NCBI RefSeq assembly: GCF_000149955.1
Contig: NC_030986.1
Span: 1,313,148-1,377,147 of the forward strand
DNA length: 64,000 nt
Direction of reading: 5' to 3'
Source of the DNA: Fusarium oxysporum f. sp. lycopersici 4287
Lineage: Eukaryota > Ascomycota > Sordariomycetes > Hypocreales > Nectriaceae
This document shows, one piece after another, positions 22,143 to 33,188 of the stretch (position 1 is the first letter of the stretch; the number at the start of each line of letters is the position of its first letter). Made by a program: the position numbers and the translations under genes. Under the pieces are notes generated by a model. That model had not been told where the DNA came from. It worked only from the letters and a program-made list of their open reading frames with translations, and ran no database searches.

Positions 22143-22904
22143 TTAAGCATGGTGCATGAGCTCGACAGGAGGTCGGGCAGTGTGTGCCAAGATGGGCTTG
22201 GACTGCTCCACAGGGCTGACTTCCTCGGGCTCATCCGTCATGTCGTCGACGATGACGGCAGGCATGGTGCTTGCCGAATCCTCAGGCTTGTAGATGAGTG
22301 TAGAGGAGCGCGAGCGTGTTCGACCAGGCAGCGCAGAGTCGGGAGGAGTGACAGGTGAGTCTTGGTCCTCATCCATAGGTCCAGGGCGATGGTGCAGCTT
22401 AGCAAGCGCATCAGCGAGATCCTCAGCGTGGACCAGCTTGTTGGGCGCATCCTCGAGGCGCATCTCCCAGCCATGGGGAGGGCTAGGCGGTGGCGAGATG
22501 AAGAAGAGCTTGCCAGCATCAGGAAGAGCAAGGTGCTCATCGCGCTTATCGACAGGTGTAGGCATGCCAAAGTAGACACGGCACTGCTGACCCATGATAG
22601 CCTCATTATCCCATACTTGGCGAACGGCAATAGCAGCCTGCTCGTCGAAGAAGGAGACGACAATACGGCGGAAGGATTTTAGCGGCGCGAAAGCGTGAAT
22701 GGGTGCGGAGTGGGTGATGAGGTCGCGGATGACCTGGAGGTTCTCGGGGAGGAAGATGGCCGGGTCGGTGAGGTTGGTGAAGAGGAGGGTGTTTGAAGGA
22801 GGCGTAGGCGGGGTCATGGGTGGGATATTAGAAAGGTCGAGAGTGAGGTTTGAGCGGCGCGAAGCGGAGGAGGAAGATCGGGAGTGTTGCGGTGAGGTCT
22901 CCAT
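22143..22904 (-). CDS. Calcipressin, regulator of calcineurin (RCAN family)
   Basis: Calcineurin-binding regulator (yeast Rcn1, Aspergillus CbpA/RcnA type), 253 aa in a single exon. Residues about 38-115 form an RRM-like domain (NTLLFTNLTDPAIF, then RRIVVSFFDEQAAIAVRQVW). The family hallmark FISPPPSPPHGW is at 135-146, equivalent to the FLISPPxSPPxGW block of RCANs that contacts calcineurin and contains phosphorylatable serines. A C-terminal PAVIVDD segment resembles the PxIxIT docking motif, and the region around it is acidic with several SP/TP sites. The protein should act in the cytosol in Ca2+ stress signalling. No introns or anomalies are seen. Confidence 0.9.
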   Translation of the reverse strand: METSPQHSRSSSSASRRSNLTLDLSNIPPMTPPTPPSNTLLFTNLTDPAIFLPENLQVIRDLITHSAPIHAFAPLKSFRRIVVSFFDEQAAIAVRQVWDNEAIMGQQCRVYFGMPTPVDKRDEHLALPDAGKLFFISPPPSPPHGWEMRLEDAPNKLVHAEDLADALAKLHHRPGPMDEDQDSPVTPPDSALPGRTRSRSSTLIYKPEDSASTMPAVIVDDMTDEPEEVSPVEQSKPILAHTARPPVELMHHA

Positions 22905-25816
22905 TTTGAATGTGGTTGTTGTGAATTTAGATGTAGAGGTGAGGTGAGGGAGGTTGAAGTGCAGTTATGATAACTGGCTCTGGATGATGTTGGTAGAGAT
23001 GGAGATGTAAACAGTGCAAGATCTGCCGGATGTTCCTGTCGATCTGTTGATGTTTGAATCGAGTATTGGAATATTGTTTCTCTAGAGTGTTTCTGAGTGT
23101 TGCTGAGTTGAGTTGAATAAGACAAAAGTGCGAAGGTCGGTGGCTATTATATTTCTATGGTTTTCCCACTCTCCAATGGAAAGCGCCGCCTCCCCGCCTC
23201 AGGAACACGACGACAAGTCAACTAAGCCTCTCGGCGGCTGGGGAACTCGTTGCTCGCTCTTGTGCAGTGGCCAGGGCACGTAGAGAACAGGACAGGGCTA
23301 GCGGACTCACAGGGGGTGTTGTTCATGGAGTTTCGGGGCTGTGCACTGCAAGGTCCCAGTATTTTGCCTCTTTTGGGCCAGTGAGGCCTTGACGGCTTTG
23401 GCGATGGCGATTCCATTTGGTCCGGGCCAGAACGTTAAGCTTTTTTTTCTCCTGCGATCAGTCAAAACGAGGAAGGCCCTTGTATCTTTTTTTCTGTTGA
23501 GGAGATTTGTGAGGGCTGTGTTAAGAAATGCCAACGCCGTCTCGACTCATGTTTGTCTCCATAGAAAAGGTTGTTGTCTTGTCTTGCTCCGTCTTGACTA
23601 ATGATGGTCCTGCGGACTCGAGACTCATGACTATCAAACAGAACCTGGTTGGCCAAGTTGGCTACCATTCAAGGTATTCCATGTTGTATGTTTTTAGAAT
23701 GGGAAGTCTATAATTCCTCGAATCATACTCTGATCTTAAACAAGATAAAAATAATGTTTTATGGAAACTGATGAGTTGTCATGTTAATCTATCACAGCCT
23801 TCGTACCAAAGGTTGACTTGTCTGATCGTACGTCTCGAAATGCCATCTTCAAACTCCATCCAAGCCATCTAATGTTTTACCGCTCATGAATCGATCCAAC
23901 CATGAATTTGGCACACCCACCCCCTGGAAGCCTGCATGGCGCTACTGCAATGTATTGCATTTTGACCCCGGACATTCAACCTCGATAGACTTTTTGCCAT
24001 GAACAGGTGTTACAAGAAATCGTACAGCACAAGCTCAATATTTACTATGAGCAAAGTATACTCTGAGAGAATACGTCCATTCGGAAGCGTCTTGTCGTGT
24101 TCGCAACGAGCTTGCAGTACCTAAATGTTCTCAGATATCGATCCAACTGTTAACAAGACTCCCTATCTAAACGCGAGGATCCCCCACGGCATATCAGGTG
24201 CAGCCAGTCACAGCTCTTAAACACCCGATGACACTTCTCAAAACATCAAAGGCCAAGGGGGCTGTGCAAGAGGAGAAACAACAATTTGAATCCCAATTTT
24301 CGAGCGAGCTCATTCCTCTTTCGTCCGAGACTCCCGAACACGATAAGATCCTCAAGTGTGATCCTAAGGCCTAAGCCCATACAACAAAGCCTAGAACGCC
24401 TCCTAGTATCAATATTCTGTCTGTACTGCCTCCAGCTTTGGCCTTGTGGCTATATCTTTTGGCGAGATTGCAGTAAACCTCCGCCCTCTTTACTAGGCTG
24501 GGGTCGTCCCGAAACCGACGGCATAGTCTAGTCCAACCCCATATTCAAGGAATGGCCTCGGGATATGGAGCTCACTATGCCGAGCGGGGCTTCGTTTCGT
24601 GGGTGAGGCCTTGGCCAACTCTTGGTGAGACTATCGTCAATGTCGTCACTTTTGCCAACTCTTGCAATGTCTACATTCCGATACGGGAGAAAGAGGCAGC
24701 TTGTCGTATTGTCTAGTCACGAGATCCGATTCAATGCTGTTCTTGACGAATGTCTTGGATCAACTAAACCCATGCGCCTCAAGCCAACATTAGTCCAGAA
24801 TATGCCAACATATCGCTGTCTTTAGACTGACAACTCCTCAATTTTGCCAAGCTTTACAATTGTCCCCTGCTTTACCCAGTGACATACAAAATCGAAATGC
24901 TTGCAGGGATATTCAGACGGGCAGTTATCTCAACACCAACTAGAGTCAGAAATTCTTCCCATACCTTCCCGATCTGGAAGTCCAGACATTGACACGGTAA
25001 AGGACTTTAGGCGAGGTCTGAGGTGACTCTCAAAATGTCAATTGATCGGTAATCAATGTTGTGGTGTTCTATAATCAAGGTAACAAGACGGTTATGTGAG
25101 GATATCCATGGGATTTAGTTAGGGACCTCAGTTTATTAATCAAGGTTCCTCATCTAAGTCTAGGTGGTCGGATCAGAAATCTCTCGCAGATGTGACCAGA
25201 GTCCAATCGAAAATCTCGAACTCGAATCTAGGCTCAATGCTAATACCAATACCAGAACCTAGTGATATTCTCATCTGTCCGACACCGAGGAATTCAGTAA
25301 CTCGTCGGCCTCCAAATCCCTAAAGCCCTCCGAAACCAGCAACGCCACAACGCACAAGCCACCCGCCTCATCCCTGTTCTCAATACCGCCCCGCCGGGAG
25401 GCAGCTCAGTTCAGCTCATCCATGCAAGGAACCCAGAGCGCGGACCAGACGTGGCTCAGATCAACAATAACGTCACTTAAGCAAAGCCATTCATGAATCC
25501 TGCAATTTGCAATAACCACGCTTGATTCGTGGCTTGGCTTATGGAAATGAAGCCCGTGATTCTACTATGGCGCAGCAGCTGGGCTCGTGATAGTACAGTT
25601 TGACGACGTCAGAGGAGAGCTCAGCCCGTGGTCATTGGGCTTTTCCATTGATTCATACAGCGGATACTATACAGATGCGACTAGTTTACAGATTTGTACA
25701 GCCTCACAACTAGCTCAAGGCCATCAAGGGTCCAAGCTGCCATGTCGAGCTGGGCCCATAAGCTCCAGCTTCTCCACACGTTTATTTCAGCTCAGCTACC
25801 CTAGCTCTGACCCAGT
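22905..25816. other. Gene-poor region, about 2.9 kb
   Basis: Upstream region of the calcipressin gene and 3' flank of the PheRS gene. Open frames here are short and show no family motifs. No tRNA or repeat is recognised. Confidence 0.45.
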
Positions 25817-27335
25817 CTATCGAAGCTCAACGCCCAGCTCCTTGACCAAAGCTTTGCGCACATCCTCGTGGAAAGCGACGGCCTCATCGTTAGTCAGAGT
25901 CCGCTCCAAGCTGCGGTAAACAATGCGATACGCCATGCTCTTGCGGCCCGTCTTGGGATGCATGAACTCATCGATCAGGCGCACATCCTCGACCACGTCA
26001 CCCGCCACGTTACGGACAATTTCCATAACGTCGTTTTCGTGGAATGTGCCCTTGGTGTTGCCACCTGCTGCTGTCGTGGAGCTAAGCCAGAAGGACACGT
26101 CCTTGGGGCAGGGAGGATACTTGGAGAAGGGGACGAAGCGCTTCAGGTTGTCGAGATTGTCGGTGACGCCTTCAAACTGGGATAGGAAGCGCTTGTCTTT
26201 TGACCAGAAGAGGCGAATGTCGGGGATCTTGAAGAGAAGCATGGCAATGCGGTCGATGCCAATGCCAAAAGCCCAACCCAGTTGGTTAGGTACACCAGCG
26301 TTGATGTAGATATCCTGCTTGACCACACCACAGCCCAGGACCTCGAGCCAGTCGCCGGCATAGTAGACTTCTAGCTCCCATGAGGGGCTGGTAAAGGGGA
26401 AATAAGCTTCTACCCATCGCATTTGAAGAGGTTCATCCACAAAGTTGGGGTCATCTTTGATCGCAGCAGCCTTGGCCCGGGAGAAGATATCGACAACCAT
26501 GTTTTCTAGTGACCTCTTAAGATGAGCACCGATGGCCTCGGCCTCGGCAGCTGTATGGTGAGCATCTTGGAGAGGGTTTGTCTCAGGATGCATAGGAGGG
26601 TTCGGGTCGTCAACCTTGACTCCATGAACGGGTAGCTTCTCAAAGTCCTTCCATACCGCAGCAGCAACGTCGCCATTGGGAACTTTAGTACGATCCCACG
26701 ACATTGCACCCTCCATCTGATGGAACACAGGATAGTGACTTCGGTCAATGGCATCTCGCCTGTACACATCGGCAGACACAAGGTACCCCGCGCTCTGGTT
26801 AGCTCGGAATGTGTCGGCCTGGTGAGCACTCGTATGTGTTCGTAGTAGTGTCTCGCTATTCAAATAGTATGTATCGGACAGGGCGCGACCGGGATGATTC
26901 GCGGGAAATCCTAGCGAATCGAAGTTCTGAGCTGTCGACACCACAGGGCTGAACTCGTTGTGATACTTGTACGTCGGCTCAGGGAAGTTGGCCTGAATAA
27001 TCTGGCGGGTGATAGACACAGGATGGTCTTTCAATAGGTGAAGTTTCCTTGTAGTGGCATCGAGGACATTGTCGGGTACGTTGAACCACTGAGGATCAGT
27101 CTTGATGGTCTGGTCGCGGATAGTCACGGAGCCTGGAGATCCCGTCGGGGGTGCTGCAACAAGGCCGAACCAGTCAGCGAGACGCCCATGCAAGTAATTG
27201 ACTGGAAGTAGACCGACCCGACGAGTAAGTCCTCACGGCGCAAGCTGTTCGTAGGAGAATAGAGCTCCGGGAAAGCTGGGCGGCTCGCGGGGCAGAAGCC
27301 CTCAGGCATCGCATGCCTTGGGCGTAGAGTCTCAT
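25817..27335 (-). CDS. MSF1: Phenylalanyl-tRNA synthetase, mitochondrial
   Basis: Charges mitochondrial tRNA-Phe; monomeric class II synthetase of the FARS2/Msf1 type. Predicted 489 aa from exons 27335-27203 and 27153-25817. Exon 1 encodes an Arg/Ser/Ala-rich presequence with RTYSSG, a typical matrix-processing context. The class II core is seen as SAHQADTFRA, FHQMEGAM (motif 2 region), and GLGxD-like GWAFGIGIDRIAMLLF (motif 3). The last 90 residues (FSKYPPCPKDVSFWL...) are the anticodon-binding FDX-ACB domain. The single intron's 3' end (27154) is firm. Its donor is ambiguous between 27202 (49 nt) and 27217 (64 nt); both keep frame and differ by five residues at the presequence boundary. Confidence 0.9.
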
Positions 27336-27962
27336 TCTGAAGACTTGTGAAGCTCGACAATTACATCACAGGCCGAACGGGCCACGCAATAGACGCCAAT
27401 GGCTGATTGATTTATCGTAAATTGAATACTCGAACGCCGAGAGTGGTTCCACGGTTGGTTTGTTGTACACCAAAACTGCAAAAATGTTCGGCGTTCGGCC
27501 TTACAGCTCCTCCGGATATAACCAATCCGACTCACTCACAATTAACTTCAACTTCAGCTCTTCTCCAACGGCCTCGCATAGCATTATAATCTAGCGCTAT
27601 CCTTGCTTCGCTTCGGCGACTTGACAGCCGATCCCGCTCCGATTGTCCGGTTACAGTAGCTAAACACCGGGCCAATTGATAACTTTCCGCGATGTCGGTA
27701 GCAACAGCTGAGGCTCATGCACTTAAAAAAGTGAACCCTTGCTGTAGTAGTAATCATAACTAACCGACCTTTTTCTTTTTTTCCTTCCCACATCATCCAC
27801 TTCTCATCTCAACTTGGCCTAACTTAACTTACAAGATAAGTCAAGTTATGGAACCTTCAGTTGATCGGCATTGAGCAGCTTAACTTTAGATAGTCTAAGC
27901 TAAACTCGTCCTTTTTTCCCACTCTTACTTTGGCTTGTGAAACTAAAAAACCAACGCACGTC
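27336..27962. promoter_or_regulatory. Divergent promoter of MSF1 and DIC1
   Basis: 627 bp between the starts of two divergent genes that both encode mitochondrial proteins. It contains repeated TAACTTA/CTAACTT-like elements at about 27825-27900. Shared regulation is inferred from arrangement only. Confidence 0.4.
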
Positions 27963-29071
27963 ATGGCCACCAGTCAGGAAGCAATGAGCAAAACGACGGA
28001 GACGGCGCCTGTAAGGACAGGAAAGGCGACGGCTGATGCGAAGAAGACGACGATAAGATATCCCTTTTGGTTTGGCGGAAGTGCCAGTAGCATGGCAGCT
28101 TGCGTTACACATCCTTTGGATCTTGGTACGTTTTGCGATCTCGAAATATGACGAAATTCAGCTAACATTGAACAGTCAAGGTAACTCTTCACAAGTGTCT
28201 CGTAATAGCATAACAAACTCTTACACTCTTCTAGGTTCGTCTTCAAATGCGCACAGGAAATGCGCCCAAGAACATGGTCGGCACGTTCGTCCACATTCTT
28301 CGTCACGATGGTCCCCTCGGTCTTTACAGCGGCATATCCGCCTCTCTACTACGCCAGATGACATATTCAACCGTGCGATTCGGCGTTTACGAAGAGGTCA
28401 AGACACGTCTTACACGCCGTAACGAAGGTCGCGATCCATCTTTTATGACGCTCGTTGCCCTAGCCGCTGGATCTGGTTTCGTAGGAGGTATTGCTGGAAA
28501 CTTTGCCGATGTTCTCAACGTGCGCATGCAACATGATGCTGCGCTTCCCCCTGCTGAGCGCCGAAACTACCGTCATGCTTTTGACGGTATGGTTCGTATG
28601 GCGCGTGAGGAAGGGCCTAAGAGCATGTTCCGTGGATGGTTGCCCAACAGTGGCCGTGCCATGTTCATGACTGCTGGTCAGCTTGCCAGTTATGATGTCT
28701 CGAAGAGTTTGCTTCTCCAGTATACGCCCATGGAGGATAACCTCAAGACTCACTTTACTTCTTCTTTCATTGCTGGTCTGGTCGCTGCTACTGTAACAAG
28801 CCCTATCGACGTTATCAAGACTCGTGTTATGTCTTCAGCATATGATCACAACATCCTGCACCTGATTCGCGACATTCACCGAACTGACGGTCTTATGTGG
28901 ATGTTTAAAGGCTGGGTTCCCAGCTTCCTCCGACTCGGACCGTACGTACCTCCTTTCTCTGTATCAAATCCCACCTAACGCTTTCGCAGACAAACTATTT
29001 GTACATTTGTCTTCCTAGAGATGCACCGAAAGGCCTACCGCAAGGTTAAGGGGTTGGATACTAACCTGTAG
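27963..29071 (+). CDS. DIC1: Mitochondrial dicarboxylate carrier (SLC25 family)
   Basis: Exchanges malate or succinate for phosphate across the inner mitochondrial membrane. Predicted 318 aa from four exons: 27963-28125, 28176-28180, 28235-28941 and 28990-29071. Three carrier repeats are visible. Signature 1, PLDLVKVRLQ, is split over three exons, and the second exon is only 5 nt. Signature 2 is degenerate (FADVLNVRMQ, Phe for Pro, as far as I recall normal for fungal Dic1). Signature 3 is SPIDVIKTRVM. GGIAGN and the RGWLPN and KGWVPSFLRLGP helix ends also fit Dic1. All introns have canonical GTACGT or GTAACT donors, and phases agree only if the micro-exon is used. It is divergent from MSF1 and convergent with RPB3. 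Confidence 0.9.
28176..28180 (+). other. DIC1: 5-nt micro-exon of DIC1 (TCAAG)
   Basis: Flanked by a 50-nt intron (ends AACAG) and a 54-nt intron (starts GTAACT, ends TTCTAG). It completes Val and encodes the Lys of the first mitochondrial-carrier signature. Skipping it shifts the frame, and reading past it reaches a TAA within 36 nt. Confidence 0.85.
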
Positions 29072-29464
29072 ACTTGACATGACATGATAGACCAGGAAGA
29101 TGGGCATGTTTTGGCGTTGTCGTTTTGTCGTTTCGTCACTCAAGAGCGGTGATCATCCTGTTGGCGTTACTGCTTTGTTACTCAAGATCTCTTACACGAG
29201 CTTCTTGTGTGGGAACCTGTTTTGTAAAACACACTCAGCATAGAAGAGGATAGGGGCGGGTATAGAAGTTAGCATTGTCGTTCAGAGCACTAAAATGTAT
29301 ACGTCGTACCATGATTTGTCTCCTGAAAAAAAGATCCCATTCTAAGACCGTGCTATGCTGTTTTTTTTTTTCGAGACTGTTACTAGTTTCCAGATCACCT
29401 CCTGTTTATACCTCCAAACCTTTCTTGATTACGAATTGCCTAACCCATCAAACGCCTCTGTTCC
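29072..29464. other. Intergenic, convergent 3' flanks of DIC1 and RPB3
   Basis: T-rich 3' UTR-like sequence. No other feature is seen. Confidence 0.45.
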
Positions 29465-30605
29465 TTACTGCCAAGAGGATCCTCCGTACGGTGTTGTTCC
29501 GTAGGCTGTCATGCCACCTCCGTACGCCGTCTGGCCGCCACCACCACCATAAGGCGTAGTGTACCCTCCATCCTGCCAAGGTGTGGTACCGCCGTCCATG
29601 TTCATATCAGGACTTCGAGGACCATCGAACTCAGCTTCGTCACCGCCATACTTCCTAGGGTCTAGGCCCTTGAGAAGACCACCGATCTTTTGTTGCAAAA
29701 CTCTAATACCGTTTTGCACGATTTGGTCAGGTTCCATGCTCCCTGATGTTTCAACCTCGAAGTAGAACCTGTTTGGAACTGCATCGTAATCAAAGGGTTC
29801 GCCTTCTTGAGGAGGCTCTTCCCACTCAGCATATTTGCTCTTGGGCCTAGAGTACGACGTTAGCCATAACCTCGGGACTTGTTCATAGAACTCACCATTC
29901 AACAGCAGGGTCTGTGTCGTTTTCAAACCACCAGTCAATATGGTGCAGTTTGTTATGAGGATCATACTCAAAACCGACCGCAGATGTAGGCATCCACTTG
30001 GCGTGCTCCTTTGCGATTCCCTTCTTGGCAATGCAGCTAATCTTCAATTCTTGGCCCTTGCGCAGCTTCGCGATCAAGCAGCCGTAACCCTCCGGATCTG
30101 TGATCACTGGGCTTCCCACTCCATTCATATGACGACCATCCACCACCAGATCCCGCGCATACACCTTCATAATTTCGTCGGACGTGCACTTCGCGTGCAG
30201 TGTCAGAGTGACACTGCATTGTTCGCAGTACTGCTCGCAGTCGCAGTCTCGTGAGTAGTTGAGCTCGTCAACTCCTTTTGAGTCGAGAGGAATCAGACCC
30301 AGGCGGTGGGCGATGAACTCGTCGGCCAGCACGGAGCTGTTGGTCTCGATCTCGACCAGGTCAATGGCGATCGTGGGCACTTCTGCCTGGATGATTCGCC
30401 GCACGGCATTGGCGAAAGCAAGGTTCGTCTTTGATAGCTCGAAATCGACGTGGGTGTGATCGGCCTGAGTCACATCAAATCACATCAGTTGAGTGTCCCC
30501 CGAAAGAAAAAGGGCTCGGGAGCCTTCTCATACCGCAGAGATCTTCACTTGGGGCTGCTCTGGCTCCCCATCCATCACCATCGGGTCATAATCCATTCCA
30601 TCCAT
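29465..30605 (-). CDS. RPB3: RNA polymerase II subunit Rpb3
   Basis: Alpha-like subunit that pairs with Rpb11 in the assembly platform of RNA polymerase II. Predicted 340 aa from exons 30605-30534, 30464-29896 and 29846-29465; the introns are 69 and 49 nt. Exon 1 encodes an acidic start (MDGMDYDPMVMDGE). The alpha-motif (LAFANAVRRIIQAEVPTIAI) and the zinc-binding cluster CDCEQYCEQC are in exon 2, together with the KISCIAKKGIAKEHAKW segment typical of Rpb3. The C-terminus beyond about residue 290 is a fungal Gly/Thr/Tyr-rich tail with repeats of TAYGG/TTPYGG type. Splice phases agree throughout. It is divergent from SOF1. Confidence 0.95.
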
Positions 30606-30992
30606 ATTTGCAAGCGTCGCGCGCCTGAAAGAATCAACTAGCAGAGTAGGCGCAGTGTCGCGAGTAGCAAAAACCGTTATTGGAAGGTTGACGTGCGTAA
30701 AGTAAAAAGGATTGGAAACTGCGAGGATCAAAAGGTGAAGGCGTAAATGGAATAAAGAGGGCGAGTTTTCGCAACAATGCGAACTGAGGCCCTGACTGTA
30801 GATGTGCATATGCGATCTGCTGGTGTACCTGGCTCGTGCCCGGAATATTAGTAATCCCGCTCTTATCGCCCGGTTTGACTAGGGTGCTTCAGCGATAACA
30901 GAAAAAAATATCCATTGCTTCAGTCCCCGCCAAAATTACCAGCCTCGAGAACAGCTACAGTCAATAAAATCAACTTTACAGGGCCATTCGAC
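30606..30992. promoter_or_regulatory. Divergent promoter of RPB3 and SOF1
   Basis: 387 bp separating the start codons of two essential growth genes. A compact bidirectional promoter is inferred from arrangement; no specific factor site is claimed. Confidence 0.5.
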
Positions 30993-32330
30993 ATGAAGAT
31001 CAAGGCCCTCAGCCGCTCCGTGTCGGCTCAACAAGCAGCTGGCTCAGATGTTACAAAGCAACCACGAAACCTCGATTCCGCCCTCCATCCTTTTGAGCGC
31101 GCACGCGAGTACCAGCGAGCCCTCAATGCCGTCAAGCTCGAGCGAATGCATGCGCAGCCTTTCGTAGGCCAGCTAGGACGAGGTCATGTCGACGGTGTCT
31201 ATTCCATCGCCAAGGATCCCAACTCTCTTGAGCACTTTGCAAGTGGTAGTGGTGACGGTGTTGTCAAGGTTTGGGACCTAGCCGATAGAGACGAGATATG
31301 GCATGCGACAGCTCATGAGAATATCGTCAAGGGTCTAGAATGGACTCGCGATCAAAAGCTCTTGACCTGTGCGGCCGATAGAACGATCAAGTTGTTCGAC
31401 CCTTATAACACACCTAGCGAAGCGGCCCCTATATCATCATGGCTTGGAAATGGTGCTTTTACCAGCTTGTCGCACCATCGCTCCAAGAACTCGTTTGCTG
31501 CTGCTTCTAGTGTGATCAACATCTACGATCTCGAACGTCACACCGCTGCGCCTGAAATTCTCAAATGGCCTACATCTGTCGACACCATCACCGACGTTGC
31601 CTTCAACTACGTCGAGACTTCAATCTTGGGATCATGCTCCAACGACCGCTCCATCGTCATCTACGACCTCCGCACATCTACACCTGTCACAAAGACCGTC
31701 CTCAAGTTCGCCAGCAACCGCCTATCTTGGTCCCCTATGGAGGCTTTCAACCTGGCTGCTGCTTCTGAAGACCACAACATCTACCTCTTCGACATGCGCA
31801 AGTTTGACCGTGCTCTCAACGTTCTCAAGGATCACGTCGCCGCCGTCATGGATGTCGAATGGTCGCCCACTGGTGAAGAGCTTGTATCCGCATCTTGGGA
31901 CCGAACCGTTCGTCTCTGGAACCGAGACCGCGGTCACTCGCGAGATATCTACCACACCAAGCGCATGCAGCGTGTTACAGCAGCCAGCTGGACCCCTGAC
32001 GCGCGCTACATTCTCTCTGGATCCGACGATGGTAACGTTCGACTCTGGCGCGCCAACGCCTCACGCCGTGAAGGTGTCAAGTCAGCTCGTCAACGACAGG
32101 CCCTGGAGTACAATGAAGCTCTTATCGAGCGTTACCAGCACATGCCTGAAGTTCGCCGCATTCACCGTCACCGTCATGTGCCCAAGGTCCTCAAGAAGGC
32201 CGGCGAGATTAAGGCTGAGGAGCTCAAGAGCATTAAGCGCCGTGAGGAGAATGAGCGTCGTCATACTAAGAAGCAGTTCGAGAGACGCAGGGGAGAGAGA
32301 GAAAAGATGATTCTGGCGAGAGAGAAGTAA
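30993..32330 (+). CDS. SOF1: SSU processome WD-repeat protein Sof1 (DCAF13)
   Basis: Nucleolar U3 snoRNP/SSU processome factor needed for 18S rRNA maturation. Single exon, 445 aa from Met at 30993 (MKIKALSRS, the family's standard start). The open frame extends 78 nt further upstream but lacks family similarity. Seven WD40 units are readable, for example HFASGSGDGVVKVWDL, LLTCAADRTIKLFD, LVSASWDRTVRLWN and ILSGSDDGNVRLWR. The last 90 residues are the basic Sof1-like domain (EYNEALIERYQHMPEVRRI, then a Lys/Arg/Glu-rich helix). Length and domain order match the family. Confidence 0.95.
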   Translation: MKIKALSRSVSAQQAAGSDVTKQPRNLDSALHPFERAREYQRALNAVKLERMHAQPFVGQLGRGHVDGVYSIAKDPNSLEHFASGSGDGVVKVWDLADRDEIWHATAHENIVKGLEWTRDQKLLTCAADRTIKLFDPYNTPSEAAPISSWLGNGAFTSLSHHRSKNSFAAASSVINIYDLERHTAAPEILKWPTSVDTITDVAFNYVETSILGSCSNDRSIVIYDLRTSTPVTKTVLKFASNRLSWSPMEAFNLAAASEDHNIYLFDMRKFDRALNVLKDHVAAVMDVEWSPTGEELVSASWDRTVRLWNRDRGHSRDIYHTKRMQRVTAASWTPDARYILSGSDDGNVRLWRANASRREGVKSARQRQALEYNEALIERYQHMPEVRRIHRHRHVPKVLKKAGEIKAEELKSIKRREENERRHTKKQFERRRGEREKMILAREK

Positions 32331-33188
32331 GGGAAGTGCAACAAGTCTTACAGTTGCAGCAATGAGAAAAGTTCAGTGGGATTACAAAGGCACGGAAGGG
32401 CATTGCAAGGCGTTCGGGTCGTCTATTTATGGGTAATCTAGATGACTTTATTGAAGAATATACCATTCGTGATTCATAGACCAAACCTCAGTCCAAGATG
32501 TCACAAACATTTAACCTTGATTTGATCTAAGCAGGGCATCAGATAGGCAACAGACTGAAGGAAGATACATATAGAAACGTGAATTTCTTATAACTATCAG
32601 ATCTAGACAGTAAAAGATCCCTCTCGAACAAGCACTCAAAACTTTAAGTTTCCCATGAGCGGCATATCCGTCGGCGTGAGCGTCGTGCTGTGTATCTATC
32701 CATCACATTCCAAATCCCATCTAAGAATCTCTCTTCGTTCCTTCATCGCCCGCGGCAAGGAGACAAGGGATAAAACACAACACGTAACACCGTAGGTCGA
32801 GACCAACAGCTTCCAAACATAAGCTGGTACATGACTCGACCAGAACCGCCCAAATCGATACAGTCTCGATCATTTAACATGAGGAGAAACCTTGCTCCCA
32901 AAACGCCTAAATGAAATAGCCGATGCGAATAATTGCGTCGCAACATCGGAGGTGTCTCTCTTTATCAATCGAACGGAAAACGCCAGCCCTTCCTTTGTTG
33001 TTTTGTGTATGATGCCATTCCGTTCCATTGATAGTGTGGATAGTCCCTCTTTTTGCGCGTCATTCGTATAATATCATACCCCGCTATAACGCCAAAGGAA
33101 AAAAGTACATGAAGGAAATGCCAAATCGTAGTAGTTAGAGTAAATATGTTGTACAAGCCGGTTGATTCCGGCAAATAGCCGGAAACGA
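32331..33188. other. Intergenic, convergent 3' flanks
   Basis: Between SOF1 and the convergent PFKFB gene. No feature is seen. Confidence 0.45.

Noticed and set aside
31597..32310. 237-codon open frame on + strand
   Set aside because: It is an out-of-frame shadow of SOF1, rich in Ser/Thr/Arg as expected from codon bias.
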